In this document: positions 17,501 through 25,616 of the stretch, one piece after another
Position numbering within the stretch: the first letter of the stretch is position 1
Layout: each line of letters begins with the position of its first letter
DNA from: Stieleria marina
GTDB lineage: Bacteria; Planctomycetota; Planctomycetia; Pirellulales; Pirellulaceae
Direction of reading: 5' to 3'
Assembly (NCBI GenBank): GCA_007741555.1
Contig: CP036526.1
Coordinates: 3,410,001-3,474,000, forward strand
Length of the DNA: 64,000 nucleotides
Notes under the pieces: generated by a model
Told to the model about the DNA's origin: nothing
What the model saw: the letters and a program-made list of their open reading frames with translations, nothing else
The model's database searches: none
Program-made: the position numbers and the translations under genes

Positions 17501-19015
17501 TCACTTGACGCCGACCATTGCCGCGACGAACAGTAGTAGCAAAGTGAATGAAAACACCATTTGCATTTTGGGGATCAGGCCGTCCAGGAAAGATTCGCCG
17601 GAACCCGCTTGTCCGTTTGATCCGGCGACTCGGTGCGAATCCCATTTGGCTTTGTGCAGATGAAACATCGTGTAAATCTTTACGATGCTGCCGACCCACT
17701 GCGTGTACAGCAGCAGTGGCACATCGGTCAGTGCCATCCGGTGGCCTTCGATCGTCAGCACCAGGGCGTAGGCCAGTCTGGCCAGGATGACCAGCATCGC
17801 GTAGGCGACCAAGTAGTACGGCGAAACCCAAAACGCAGCCCAGATCGCAGCGACTGGTCCCAGCAAACTGGTGAACATCGAAATTCGTTGGTCGACATGG
17901 CACCACCAAATGAACGGTTTTTGGCAACCCATGCCAAGCCGAATCGCGCGGCCATTGTTTCGCAGCATGTTGCCAAACCAACGGTGCATCTTTTTGATGC
18001 TCATCGTGAACGGTTTGGGGCCGGAGTCTTCCATGCAAAAAATATGGGCGTCAGGCACGTACAGCATTTCGCAGCCACGTTTAAGCAAGCAGTACCAAGT
18101 ACTTTTGTCGTCACCGGTGACGAATTTAATTTCACCGTGTAGCCAGTGCTTGATACGGTCGTTCTCCAGGTACGACACAAATTCGTCCGTCAAACATTCC
18201 TTTGCGCGCAAAATGCTGAAGCGACCTGTCAGTACCAGCAGCTGTTGCGACAAGCTTTGTGATTTCATCATGCGATGCCGCATCGAAAAACGCAGTGTGT
18301 ACCATTTGCGATAAAACCAGTTGCCCTTCGTAACCGAAATGTTGTCGGTCGTGATCGCGCCGAGTTTGGGTTTCAGTGCAAACAGCGGAAGACACTTCTT
18401 CAGAATCCCGGCACCCAGCACCGTGTCACCGTCCATCAGAACGATCGCGTCATTCTGGTCGACTTTTTCGCTCATGAGGCGACCGACACAATCAGCCATG
18501 CCGCCGCGTTTGCCGCCGACTTGACGCACGAAACGAACTTCAACATTCGGCAATTTCGGGCGTTCGGATAGCAGCATGTGAAAAATCTCGTCATCCTTTT
18601 CGCTGCCCGCGTTGACGATGATGATGATCTTGCTGGACACCGTAGCGGCTTCATCCAGAACGCTTCCGAGCATCTGCCGCGATACGTCAGGCTTTTCACC
18701 GGCCGTTGGAATGATGACGTACAGCTTGCCGGGCATCTTTTGGTCTTCGGGCAAATTGTCCGCTGCGAATCGTAGCTTGGGGTACATGTAGTATTCGTAC
18801 AACGCGGCTCGGACGCAGTGCGTAATCACGCAGCCGTAACGAAACAAACCGATCAGGCCCAATACGACAATCGATTCCAGTGGAATGCGCTGTGCTTTCT
18901 CTGGCAGCATCAAGAAAACGACAACGATGATCGCCAGATAAAAAAGGACGACGGGGACCGCGCGTATGAGTCGCATTGGGAGCGACATGTCATAACGAAT
19001 GCTAGTAGCTGTCAT
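17501..19015 (-). CDS. Alg8-like GT2 polysaccharide synthase
   Basis: About 504 residues from ATG 19015 (MTATSIRYDM); ATG 19066, 13 bases after the upstream gene, is an alternative. Two N-terminal membrane helices, a GT2 domain (IIPTAGEKPD, VLMDGDTV, FVTGDDKSTW, and KKMHRWFGNM in place of QxxRW) and about four C-terminal membrane helices give the topology of a processive synthase such as Alg8, cellulose or hyaluronan synthase. TGDDKSTWY is the typical acceptor-loop motif of Alg8-type enzymes. Its neighbours, an Alg44-like PilZ/HlyD protein upstream and a PL14-like lyase downstream, support an alginate-like or other uronate/hexose exopolysaccharide. Confidence 0.85.
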   Translation of the reverse strand: MTATSIRYDMSLPMRLIRAVPVVLFYLAIIVVVFLMLPEKAQRIPLESIVVLGLIGLFRYGCVITHCVRAALYEYYMYPKLRFAADNLPEDQKMPGKLYVIIPTAGEKPDVSRQMLGSVLDEAATVSSKIIIIVNAGSEKDDEIFHMLLSERPKLPNVEVRFVRQVGGKRGGMADCVGRLMSEKVDQNDAIVLMDGDTVLGAGILKKCLPLFALKPKLGAITTDNISVTKGNWFYRKWYTLRFSMRHRMMKSQSLSQQLLVLTGRFSILRAKECLTDEFVSYLENDRIKHWLHGEIKFVTGDDKSTWYCLLKRGCEMLYVPDAHIFCMEDSGPKPFTMSIKKMHRWFGNMLRNNGRAIRLGMGCQKPFIWWCHVDQRISMFTSLLGPVAAIWAAFWVSPYYLVAYAMLVILARLAYALVLTIEGHRMALTDVPLLLYTQWVGSIVKIYTMFHLHKAKWDSHRVAGSNGQAGSGESFLDGLIPKMQMVFSFTLLLLFVAAMVGVK

Positions 19016-19079
19016 GTCAATCGAGCACAGAGTGTAAGCAAGGTGGGGGTGCGAAAACCAATTCATCAGACGCGACGCG

Positions 19080-20699
19080 CTACATCGCGTTGGCGGGTGC
19101 TGCGGTGACGGCGGTGGTCGCACTGTCGCCGGAGCGGAACGAACCGATCCATTTTTTCATGGTTGCTAAGTGGTCATGAACACGAACGGTCATGTTCAAA
19201 CGCAATCCCGAAGGAATCTTTTCGTTACTGGGATCCAGTTCCACGCGAATGGGAACTTCTAATGGTCCGCCGCGAAATTCTGCGTTGTAGCCGCCGCGAC
19301 CGTAAACCGAACGGTGTCCGATGCCAGCGACTTTTCCGTTGGTTGTAATTCCCATCGAAGGAATATCGATTTCGACAGGTTGTCCGGGGCGAACTTGCGC
19401 GGCCAGACCGGGCGAGACATGACCGGTCGCCCAGCCAGTTTGATCCAAGCTAACAGCGATGGCCTCGTCAGCGATCTTCAGGTACTCGCCCTTGCGACGA
19501 TAGATCGCATACACCGTGCCGTCTTGGGGAGCAAATAATTCGATTGGTTTGTTTTTGACTGCCAACGAGTTGCGAATCGAACTGGCTTCGTTGATCGCTG
19601 CTTTTGCTAATTCAATTTTCGTTAGCACTTCGGACAAAGGATCTGAAACGCCATTGACGCCGACCAGAACACTTTTCTGGGCTGCGGATTTTGAAAGTTG
19701 AAAGGTTTCGATCAACGCATTTTGACGGGCGATCGCGGCCTTGGCACGCGCGGCCAATGCCTTTGCTTCTTCGACTTCAAACACACCGATGTTGCCACGC
19801 GCGACCAAGGGTGCCAAACGATCGACCTGGGCTTTCGCAGCGTCATATTCGGCTTGTCCGCCCGTGAGTTCTGCCTTGGCGACCGTCAGGTCACGGTCGG
19901 CTTTCTCCATTGCAAATTTCATCAGCCCGGCGATGCGATCCGCTTGTTGCTGGTACGCCGACAGTTCGCTGCGAGTACGAACCAATTGTGCGTCGAGCAT
20001 GTGGAGTTCATGTTCCAAGTCTTCTTTGCCGACGAGCGCGACGACTTGACCTTCAGTGACTCGGTCGCCTACCGACACAAGCACATCGAGCAGCTTGCCT
20101 TGAAACGGTGTGTTGACCGGTTGGTAGTTTCCTACCAAGACGCTGTTGGAAACTGACACGGTCGATCGCGTCTGTACGACGATGAATATCCACCCGACGA
20201 TGGCTGCCATCGCCAAGACCATAAGCGACATGGCTATCGCTTTCTTTAGTGTCGAAGCGGATTTGGAACCGTCGGCCGTTTTCGTCTTCTGTGCTTTCGT
20301 TGCCTTGGTCGTGTTACCTCCGGCTAGTTCGTCGTACGAAAGCGAATGAAGCTCGTCGCTGCCTTCGGATTGAATCCGGTCGCGGAGAGCTAGAATAGAT
20401 TCACGTTGCTTGATTGGCAGATCAAAAAAGCCGCAGCGAAGTGAATCGCCATCTTGGGAGCGAACACGAAATTGAATCGGGAACGACTGGCCATCGCCCT
20501 GAATGGTCCCGTCATAGGTCTCCGGTGTGCCATCGGGCTGGTAGCGATCTCGCAAGCGAGCCGACTGCGTGACGAAAGTGAATTCGTTTAGATCCGTGAC
20601 TTGGGACTGTTCGGAGTCAAAGATCAGGACAAGGCGATCGGATTCCGCAGCCGCATCAGAATTTGCTGCAGGGGGGGCGAGGGTCGCGTTTTCAGGCAT
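19080..20699 (-). CDS. Alg44-like protein: N-terminal PilZ domain, membrane helix, HlyD-type periplasmic domain
   Basis: 539 residues from ATG 20699 (MPENATLAPP); an upstream in-frame start lacks support. The N-terminal part (about 20-112) has PilZ features: Arg48-x-x-x-Arg52 (RLRDR), a D-x-T-x-x-G motif at 63-68 (DGTIQG, a variant of D/NxSxxG) and the closing GFFDLPIKQRESILAL. PilZ domains bind cyclic di-GMP. One membrane helix (about 154-176) leads to a HlyD/RND-adaptor fold with paired coiled coils and two lipoyl halves (QGKLLDVLVSVGDRVTEGQ and LFAPQDGTVYAIYRRKGEYL). This is the architecture of Alg44, the cyclic-di-GMP receptor required for alginate polymerisation. It is the first gene of the leftward synthase-lyase operon. 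Confidence 0.83.
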   Translation of the reverse strand: MPENATLAPPAANSDAAAESDRLVLIFDSEQSQVTDLNEFTFVTQSARLRDRYQPDGTPETYDGTIQGDGQSFPIQFRVRSQDGDSLRCGFFDLPIKQRESILALRDRIQSEGSDELHSLSYDELAGGNTTKATKAQKTKTADGSKSASTLKKAIAMSLMVLAMAAIVGWIFIVVQTRSTVSVSNSVLVGNYQPVNTPFQGKLLDVLVSVGDRVTEGQVVALVGKEDLEHELHMLDAQLVRTRSELSAYQQQADRIAGLMKFAMEKADRDLTVAKAELTGGQAEYDAAKAQVDRLAPLVARGNIGVFEVEEAKALAARAKAAIARQNALIETFQLSKSAAQKSVLVGVNGVSDPLSEVLTKIELAKAAINEASSIRNSLAVKNKPIELFAPQDGTVYAIYRRKGEYLKIADEAIAVSLDQTGWATGHVSPGLAAQVRPGQPVEIDIPSMGITTNGKVAGIGHRSVYGRGGYNAEFRGGPLEVPIRVELDPSNEKIPSGLRLNMTVRVHDHLATMKKWIGSFRSGDSATTAVTAAPANAM

Positions 20700-21257
20700 G
20701 GTGCTCTTCTCAAAATGGGGTGTCTGGGGCCTATGAGACTGAACAAGCACCCGAATCACAAGCAAAAAAAACGGAGCGGACCACTCTGGCGGGTGGTAAG
20801 TGAGGGTGAGCCTCAAGCAGTGGCTTGCTAGCGGGGGCTTTCCAGCCAGAAGGCTACTGTTTGCAGTAAATAAGACATCCGTACACTATTTAGCTGGTTG
20901 GCAAGTTTTCTTGAGAAAATTTCTGGTAAATCCGGTTATCGGGGAGCAAGCGATTGGCTCAATGGATCGTTGCATTCGGATCGATCACCAGGACTACGCC
21001 CATCCGTTACTTAGCAACCTTTTGGAGTAAGCCGAACAGCCCGTTCCCCCCATCCGATCCGATTCAGCGGCCGCTACCGCTTAACGGACCCTCTTGGCGA
21101 CGTTGGTTCGAGGAACACCGATCGGCTTCCGGCTTGCGAACTACCAGATTTCGATATGCCCTCAACTTCCAAATTCGCGATCGAACGATTCGTATCCGAT
21201 CTATGTGCTCGCGCTACCGCGCCATGTGCTCGGGTGACCGCGACTGAGAGTGTTCGG
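20700..21257. other. Divergent regulatory region of the polysaccharide locus
   Basis: 558 bases between the Alg44-like gene (leftward) and the outer-membrane lipoprotein gene (rightward). No convincing gene is seen. A possible rightward promoter is TTGCAG (20861-20866) with CACTAT or ACTATT about 17 bases on (20884-20890). An AT-rich stretch runs from about 20860 to 20945. The last 100 bases include an open frame continuous with the downstream gene and the tandem repeat listed separately. Confidence 0.5.
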
Positions 21258-21274
21258 GTGAACGCGACTGAGAA
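21227..21274 (+). repeat. Two 24-bp tandem units before the lipoprotein signal
   Basis: Two adjacent 24-bp units, TG(C/T)TCGGGTGA(C/A)CGCGACTGAGA plus one base, with a shorter degenerate third unit just upstream. If translated they read CARVTATE and SVRVNATE. They sit immediately before the membrane-targeting segment of the NodT-like gene, which suggests this stretch is leader DNA rather than mature protein. Confidence 0.8.
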
Positions 21275-23306
21275 ACGGCGACTCGATTTGCAACTGGTCC
21301 TCTGCCTGTTGGTGCTGCTTACGTGCGGGTGCAAAGTGGGGCCGGATTACCGCGGCGCGCCGCTCGGGTCGCTTCCCAGTTCATTCGTCAATTCGGCACA
21401 GAGTGACAGCTGGACGGCTCCGAACTTGCCGACCATGCCCGCTGATTTTCGTTTCAATGATCCAACGCTTGCAGCACTCATCGATACAGCGCTGGTCGAC
21501 AGTCCATCGGTGCGTGAACTGCAATGGCGCGTGTGCGAGATGCGTGCACTGGTGGGTTTGGCGAGCGGGCAGGGGCTGCCGTTTGCTGACGCAGGTGCAA
21601 ACTACGAGCGTCGTAAACGAAGTTCAAAGTCACAGCCCTTTGTCGGCCCCAACGGCGATGCGTTTGATTTCTTTTCGATCGGAGCGTTGTCGCGATGGGA
21701 GTTTGATTTAGTCGGTCGCATTGCACGAGAGACCGAAGCGGCGACAGCTGACTACCAAGCGTCAATAGAAGATGTCAACGATGTTCGTCGTTTGCTGATC
21801 GGTGAAATCGCGCGAGCCTACGTGCAAGTGCGTCTGTACCAGGAACTGCAAAAGCAGAATGAAATCAACCTCAAGATTCAATACTCGGCTTTGGAAAAAG
21901 TCAAAGGGCGAATCGATGCGGGTAAAGTCGGACGGTTGGATTTGGTGCAGTTGCAGAGCCGCCTACGTCTGACGGAGTCAGATCGCCCGCTTTTTGACGA
22001 GCAACTTAAATTGGCGTTGACCAACTTATCCATTCTGACCGGGCAGCCACCCACGCATCAGCTGATCGCGATGATCGGTCGCGGCCCGCAGTTGCAAACG
22101 CCGATGATTGGTCACGGGATACCCGCGGACTTGATTCGACATCGGCCTGACATGCGGCGCGCCGAACGAGAGGTGGCGGCAGCGTCGGCGAGAATCGGTG
22201 TCGCGGAAGCCGAACTGTATCCTAAGCTGAGCCTGCTGGGAACGATTTCGGTCGATTCCCGCAACGTCAGTTCATTGATCACGTCGGATGCTTTGGCCTA
22301 TACGATTGGTCCATCTGTGTCATGGAACATCCTTTCGCTGGGGCGAATTCAAAAGGCCATTGAAATACAAAAGGCACAGCTTCAACAAGCGATCCAACGC
22401 TACCAACAGACAATGTTGACCGCAGTCGCTGACGTGGAAAACAGCTTGGCGTCGTCGAGCGAAAATTCGCGTCGAATTGCGATCTTGCAACAGGCCGTTC
22501 GCGAAGCGGGGGAAGCCGTGGAATTGGCCAGCGATCAGTATGACGCGGACAAAGCGTCGCTTGAACGAGTCGTATCGAACCAACGACGTTTGCTTCGAGC
22601 ATCGCTGGATCTAGCAAATGCAAGAGCGGCAAAGGCGGCAGCGACAGTCGATTTGGTTCAATCAATTGGGGTGGACTGGAGCCAAACGCCGACGACCAGC
22701 GCGCCAGGCTACTCCAACTTCATCGCACCTCAGCCGACGACCAATCAACCTTACGTAGAAGCCGAATCCAATTCATCCGAGACCGAGTCGACATCGCCTA
22801 AGTCTGGACGGTTGCCAAAACCGACTACATCAACGCCCGTTGACGACGATCAGCAGTCGCTTCCTAATCGCATGCCGGACGTTTCGAGCTCGTCGTCTGA
22901 CCAGAAAACTGGTGGCAATGAGTCAGCGGAGAAACCGAACGATCCGACAGAGACGGACGATGACAATCAGTTGCCCGTGCAGTTGCCATCCCCCATGCCC
23001 GCGACGAAACCAGCCGCCGAACCCGAGTTGATTCCCACGCCGCAGGGCAAACCGGATGTAACCAAAGCCGACTTGGGCGGCGACCCGGACTTTGAAGCCA
23101 TGTTCGAAGCGGTTGATTCAATGGAGGCTAAGGCGGGCAATTCCGATCCAACGGATCTGCATTCCGCACAAACCCAACTTTGGGAACCGTCTGCGAACTG
23201 GGAGCCAGCCCAAAAATGGGAACGCGTCAAAAACTGGGAACCAGCCAAAACCGAAACTCAGTCGGCTAGTCGCGGGTGGAACAATTTCAACCAGCAAACG
23301 CGATGA
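21258..23306 (+). CDS. NodT/TolC-family outer-membrane channel lipoprotein with long C-terminal extension
   Basis: About 682 residues from GTG 21258, preceded by GAGAG at seven bases. This start puts a lipoprotein signal (KRRLDLQLVLCLLVLLTCGC, then KVGPDYRGAP) at the N-terminus; an ATG at 21156 would bury that signal 36 residues in. The body is the OEP fold of the NodT group, with two coiled-coil repeats and GIPADLIRHRPDMRRAEREV as the conserved hallmark. A typical NodT protein ends near residue 470, but here about 200 extra residues follow, rich in Ser, Thr, Pro, Asp and Gln and ending in W-E-P repeats. The gene is divergent from an Alg44-like HlyD protein, so it may form the outer-membrane exit for that polysaccharide; an exporter role with the MMPL protein downstream is also possible. 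Confidence 0.83.
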   Translation: MNATEKRRLDLQLVLCLLVLLTCGCKVGPDYRGAPLGSLPSSFVNSAQSDSWTAPNLPTMPADFRFNDPTLAALIDTALVDSPSVRELQWRVCEMRALVGLASGQGLPFADAGANYERRKRSSKSQPFVGPNGDAFDFFSIGALSRWEFDLVGRIARETEAATADYQASIEDVNDVRRLLIGEIARAYVQVRLYQELQKQNEINLKIQYSALEKVKGRIDAGKVGRLDLVQLQSRLRLTESDRPLFDEQLKLALTNLSILTGQPPTHQLIAMIGRGPQLQTPMIGHGIPADLIRHRPDMRRAEREVAAASARIGVAEAELYPKLSLLGTISVDSRNVSSLITSDALAYTIGPSVSWNILSLGRIQKAIEIQKAQLQQAIQRYQQTMLTAVADVENSLASSSENSRRIAILQQAVREAGEAVELASDQYDADKASLERVVSNQRRLLRASLDLANARAAKAAATVDLVQSIGVDWSQTPTTSAPGYSNFIAPQPTTNQPYVEAESNSSETESTSPKSGRLPKPTTSTPVDDDQQSLPNRMPDVSSSSSDQKTGGNESAEKPNDPTETDDDNQLPVQLPSPMPATKPAAEPELIPTPQGKPDVTKADLGGDPDFEAMFEAVDSMEAKAGNSDPTDLHSAQTQLWEPSANWEPAQKWERVKNWEPAKTETQSASRGWNNFNQQTR

Positions 23307-23342
23307 TCGATTGGTGGCAGCCCAGTCGTATGATCAGTCGTT

Positions 23343-25553
23343 TCATTCGCCAGGCTGCGAAGTTTGCCGCTGTCCCCAGATCGTCAGCATCGCCGGCAAT
23401 ACAAAAAGGTCACCCAGCAACGCCCACAGTAGTGACGCGATGAATAGAGATCCAAACTGGTGCATCGCGGGGATCTGGCTGAGTAACACGACGCTCAGGC
23501 CCGCGACCAGGATGACAGTCGTTAAGCAGATCGGACGCCCAACATGCACAAGAGCGTCAACAACTCGGTCCGCGTTAACGGGTTTGGTTGACAGCCGATA
23601 ACGCTGCAAGACATGAATCGTATCATCCACGGCAACGCCCAATGCGATGGCAAACACGGTCACGCTTGTCAGCTGCAACGGAATGCCGACGAGTGCCATC
23701 AGGCAAGCGGTTGCTACCAGCGGCAGGCAGTTTGGCAGCAACGCGATCAACCCCAGCCGTAAAGAGCGAAAACCGATCGCGATCACTAGCGTGCAAAGCA
23801 GAGCGGCGGTGAGCAGACTAAACGCTAAATCGCGGATCAGGGTGCCACCCAAATGAATCGGCTCGAAATCACGGCGGTTGTAAGTGAAGTCCATGCTGGG
23901 GTAGCGCGCAGCAAGTTGTCTTAGCTGTTCGTCTAGCCAAGTCAGCCGTGGAGCAAGTTGGTCGGAGCCGGCGTCAGGCACCCAAGTGGAAATGTAACTT
24001 TGCCCGCGACCTGCATCGATGAACTGATTGCGAAATCGATCGGGCACGAATTTCAGTTCGCTCGTTCGTTGCTTGGGCAGTGATGCAATCAAATCCTGAT
24101 ACGAAAGGGGAGCTGAAAACAGCGGCTCGCTCTGGATGATTTTTGCAACACTGACGGTCGCATCTTTAATCGTCTCACCAGAAGGCGGATCCTCAGTCGA
24201 CCAGCTTGCCGTCAGCACCATCGGCAAGGTCCCGCCGAAGTGACGGTCAGCCACTGTGACTGCCAGCTGCGCGTCCGATTGGATCGGCAGCCCTTCGGAC
24301 ATCGAAATTCGCGGTTTCAACGACGATGCGATCAAAAGCATGGCTGCGATTGCGATGACGCAGACGGACGTGATCCGCTTTCGGCGATGCACTGCGAATT
24401 GGCCGATTCGATCAAACACGACATCGATGCGATGTTCGGTACGTCGTTTGGTTTTTGGCGGTTGAACTTTGCCCAAAACAATGGCCAGCGCTGGCACTAG
24501 AACCAAAACCGCTAGCAGCGAAAACGCTACGCTAACGCCGCAGACGATTCCGAATCGTTGGATCGTTAGCAGTTTGGCGGTCGTCAGCGATCCAAACCCA
24601 ATCATCGTCGTCAACGATGTCAAAACGCACGCCGGACCTACTTCGCGCATCGAACGCAGCACGGCATCCGTCACGGCCACTCCGGATTGACGCAGACGCT
24701 GGATCTGTAGCTGCAAATGAACCGAATCGGTCAACGCAATGGTCAGTGCCATCGGGATCACGACGACGTTTAGCGGGTTGATTGCTTCGCCCCACACGGC
24801 CATAAAACCGAACGTGCTGACGGCTCCGACGACCGGGCCGGCCATGACGATCAGCACCGATCGCCACGATCGAAAGATCAAGAACGAAAGTAAAAAACCA
24901 GCCAAGATTCCGCCGGTGATAAACAGTTGCTGGTCACGCACCAGACTCTGCTTGATCTCCCACTGAACGGCGGGCAATCCGGTAACCAAGACCTTCATAT
25001 CACCGGATTCAAAAACGCGTTTGGCATCGGATTTGATTTTAGAAACAATCGCGTGCAGGTCCGCCGTTTCGATCTCCGAATCGATTTGTACGACGACTCG
25101 GGTCCATTTGTGATCCGCTGAAATCAAATGCCCGTCTAGCAGTGGATGCGCTGCCACGCGTTCCATAAGTTTTGCCGGATCTTCCTGTTCGATGTCTTTG
25201 GGGAAAACGCGAAGCAGTAACTTGCCGATTCGAAGGGGGCGGCGTGCATCGTCCAACGAAAGAACGCTTTGAACATGCTCCGTCTGGCTCGTCTCGGAAA
25301 CGAAAGATCGGATTGCTTTGACGACGTTGGGGGCAAGGCAATCATCTGCACCGACCAGCACAACCACAGTGTTTTCGTCTGCGAAAGTCTGGCTGTCGAC
25401 CGTTTCGGCGGTTCTGAACAAATACAGCGTGTCTTGTTCGAAACGAAGGCTTGGCATCACGCAAAGCGATGCCACCACCAAGCAGGCTGCGGTGAGCAAC
25501 GCAATCCAGGGTCGATCGACAATCTTTCGCGAGATCCAATCCATTGTGATCAT
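23343..25553 (-). CDS. MMPL/RND-family lipid transporter
   Basis: 736 residues with the duplicated RND layout: a membrane helix near the N-terminus, a periplasmic loop of about 180 residues, five or six helices (LFITGGILAGFLLSFLIF, then SVLIVMAGPVVGAVSTFGF), a second loop, and a second helix bundle ending near the C-terminus. GVAVDDTIHVLQRYR is the typical D-D-T-I-H motif of the HpnN/MMPL group, and the first half has ALTDSVHL at the equivalent place. MMPL and HpnN proteins move hydrophobic lipids such as mycobacterial lipids and hopanoids. It follows the PKS-NRPS gene by 63 bases on the same strand with no visible terminator, so it is the likely exporter of that product (inference). Confidence 0.85.
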   Translation of the reverse strand: MITMDWISRKIVDRPWIALLTAACLVVASLCVMPSLRFEQDTLYLFRTAETVDSQTFADENTVVVLVGADDCLAPNVVKAIRSFVSETSQTEHVQSVLSLDDARRPLRIGKLLLRVFPKDIEQEDPAKLMERVAAHPLLDGHLISADHKWTRVVVQIDSEIETADLHAIVSKIKSDAKRVFESGDMKVLVTGLPAVQWEIKQSLVRDQQLFITGGILAGFLLSFLIFRSWRSVLIVMAGPVVGAVSTFGFMAVWGEAINPLNVVVIPMALTIALTDSVHLQLQIQRLRQSGVAVTDAVLRSMREVGPACVLTSLTTMIGFGSLTTAKLLTIQRFGIVCGVSVAFSLLAVLVLVPALAIVLGKVQPPKTKRRTEHRIDVVFDRIGQFAVHRRKRITSVCVIAIAAMLLIASSLKPRISMSEGLPIQSDAQLAVTVADRHFGGTLPMVLTASWSTEDPPSGETIKDATVSVAKIIQSEPLFSAPLSYQDLIASLPKQRTSELKFVPDRFRNQFIDAGRGQSYISTWVPDAGSDQLAPRLTWLDEQLRQLAARYPSMDFTYNRRDFEPIHLGGTLIRDLAFSLLTAALLCTLVIAIGFRSLRLGLIALLPNCLPLVATACLMALVGIPLQLTSVTVFAIALGVAVDDTIHVLQRYRLSTKPVNADRVVDALVHVGRPICLTTVILVAGLSVVLLSQIPAMHQFGSLFIASLLWALLGDLFVLPAMLTIWGQRQTSQPGE

Positions 25554-25616
25554 TGTCGAGGTACCAGTTCACTGCCGATAGCTGCAGCGAGAGTCTTTTT
25601 ACAGGGAAGAATAAGG

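Noticed and set aside
17490-18038. N-terminal extension of the PL14-like gene to 18038
   Set aside because: The extension lies entirely inside the synthase gene in another frame and has no protein-like features; ATG 17489 with a signal sequence follows the synthase stop by 11 bases.
23343-25553. MMPL protein and the NodT channel as a tripartite efflux pump
   Set aside because: The MMPL gene is convergent with the channel gene and is transcribed with the PKS-NRPS; the HlyD partner is in the divergent synthase operon. Proximity alone does not support a pump.
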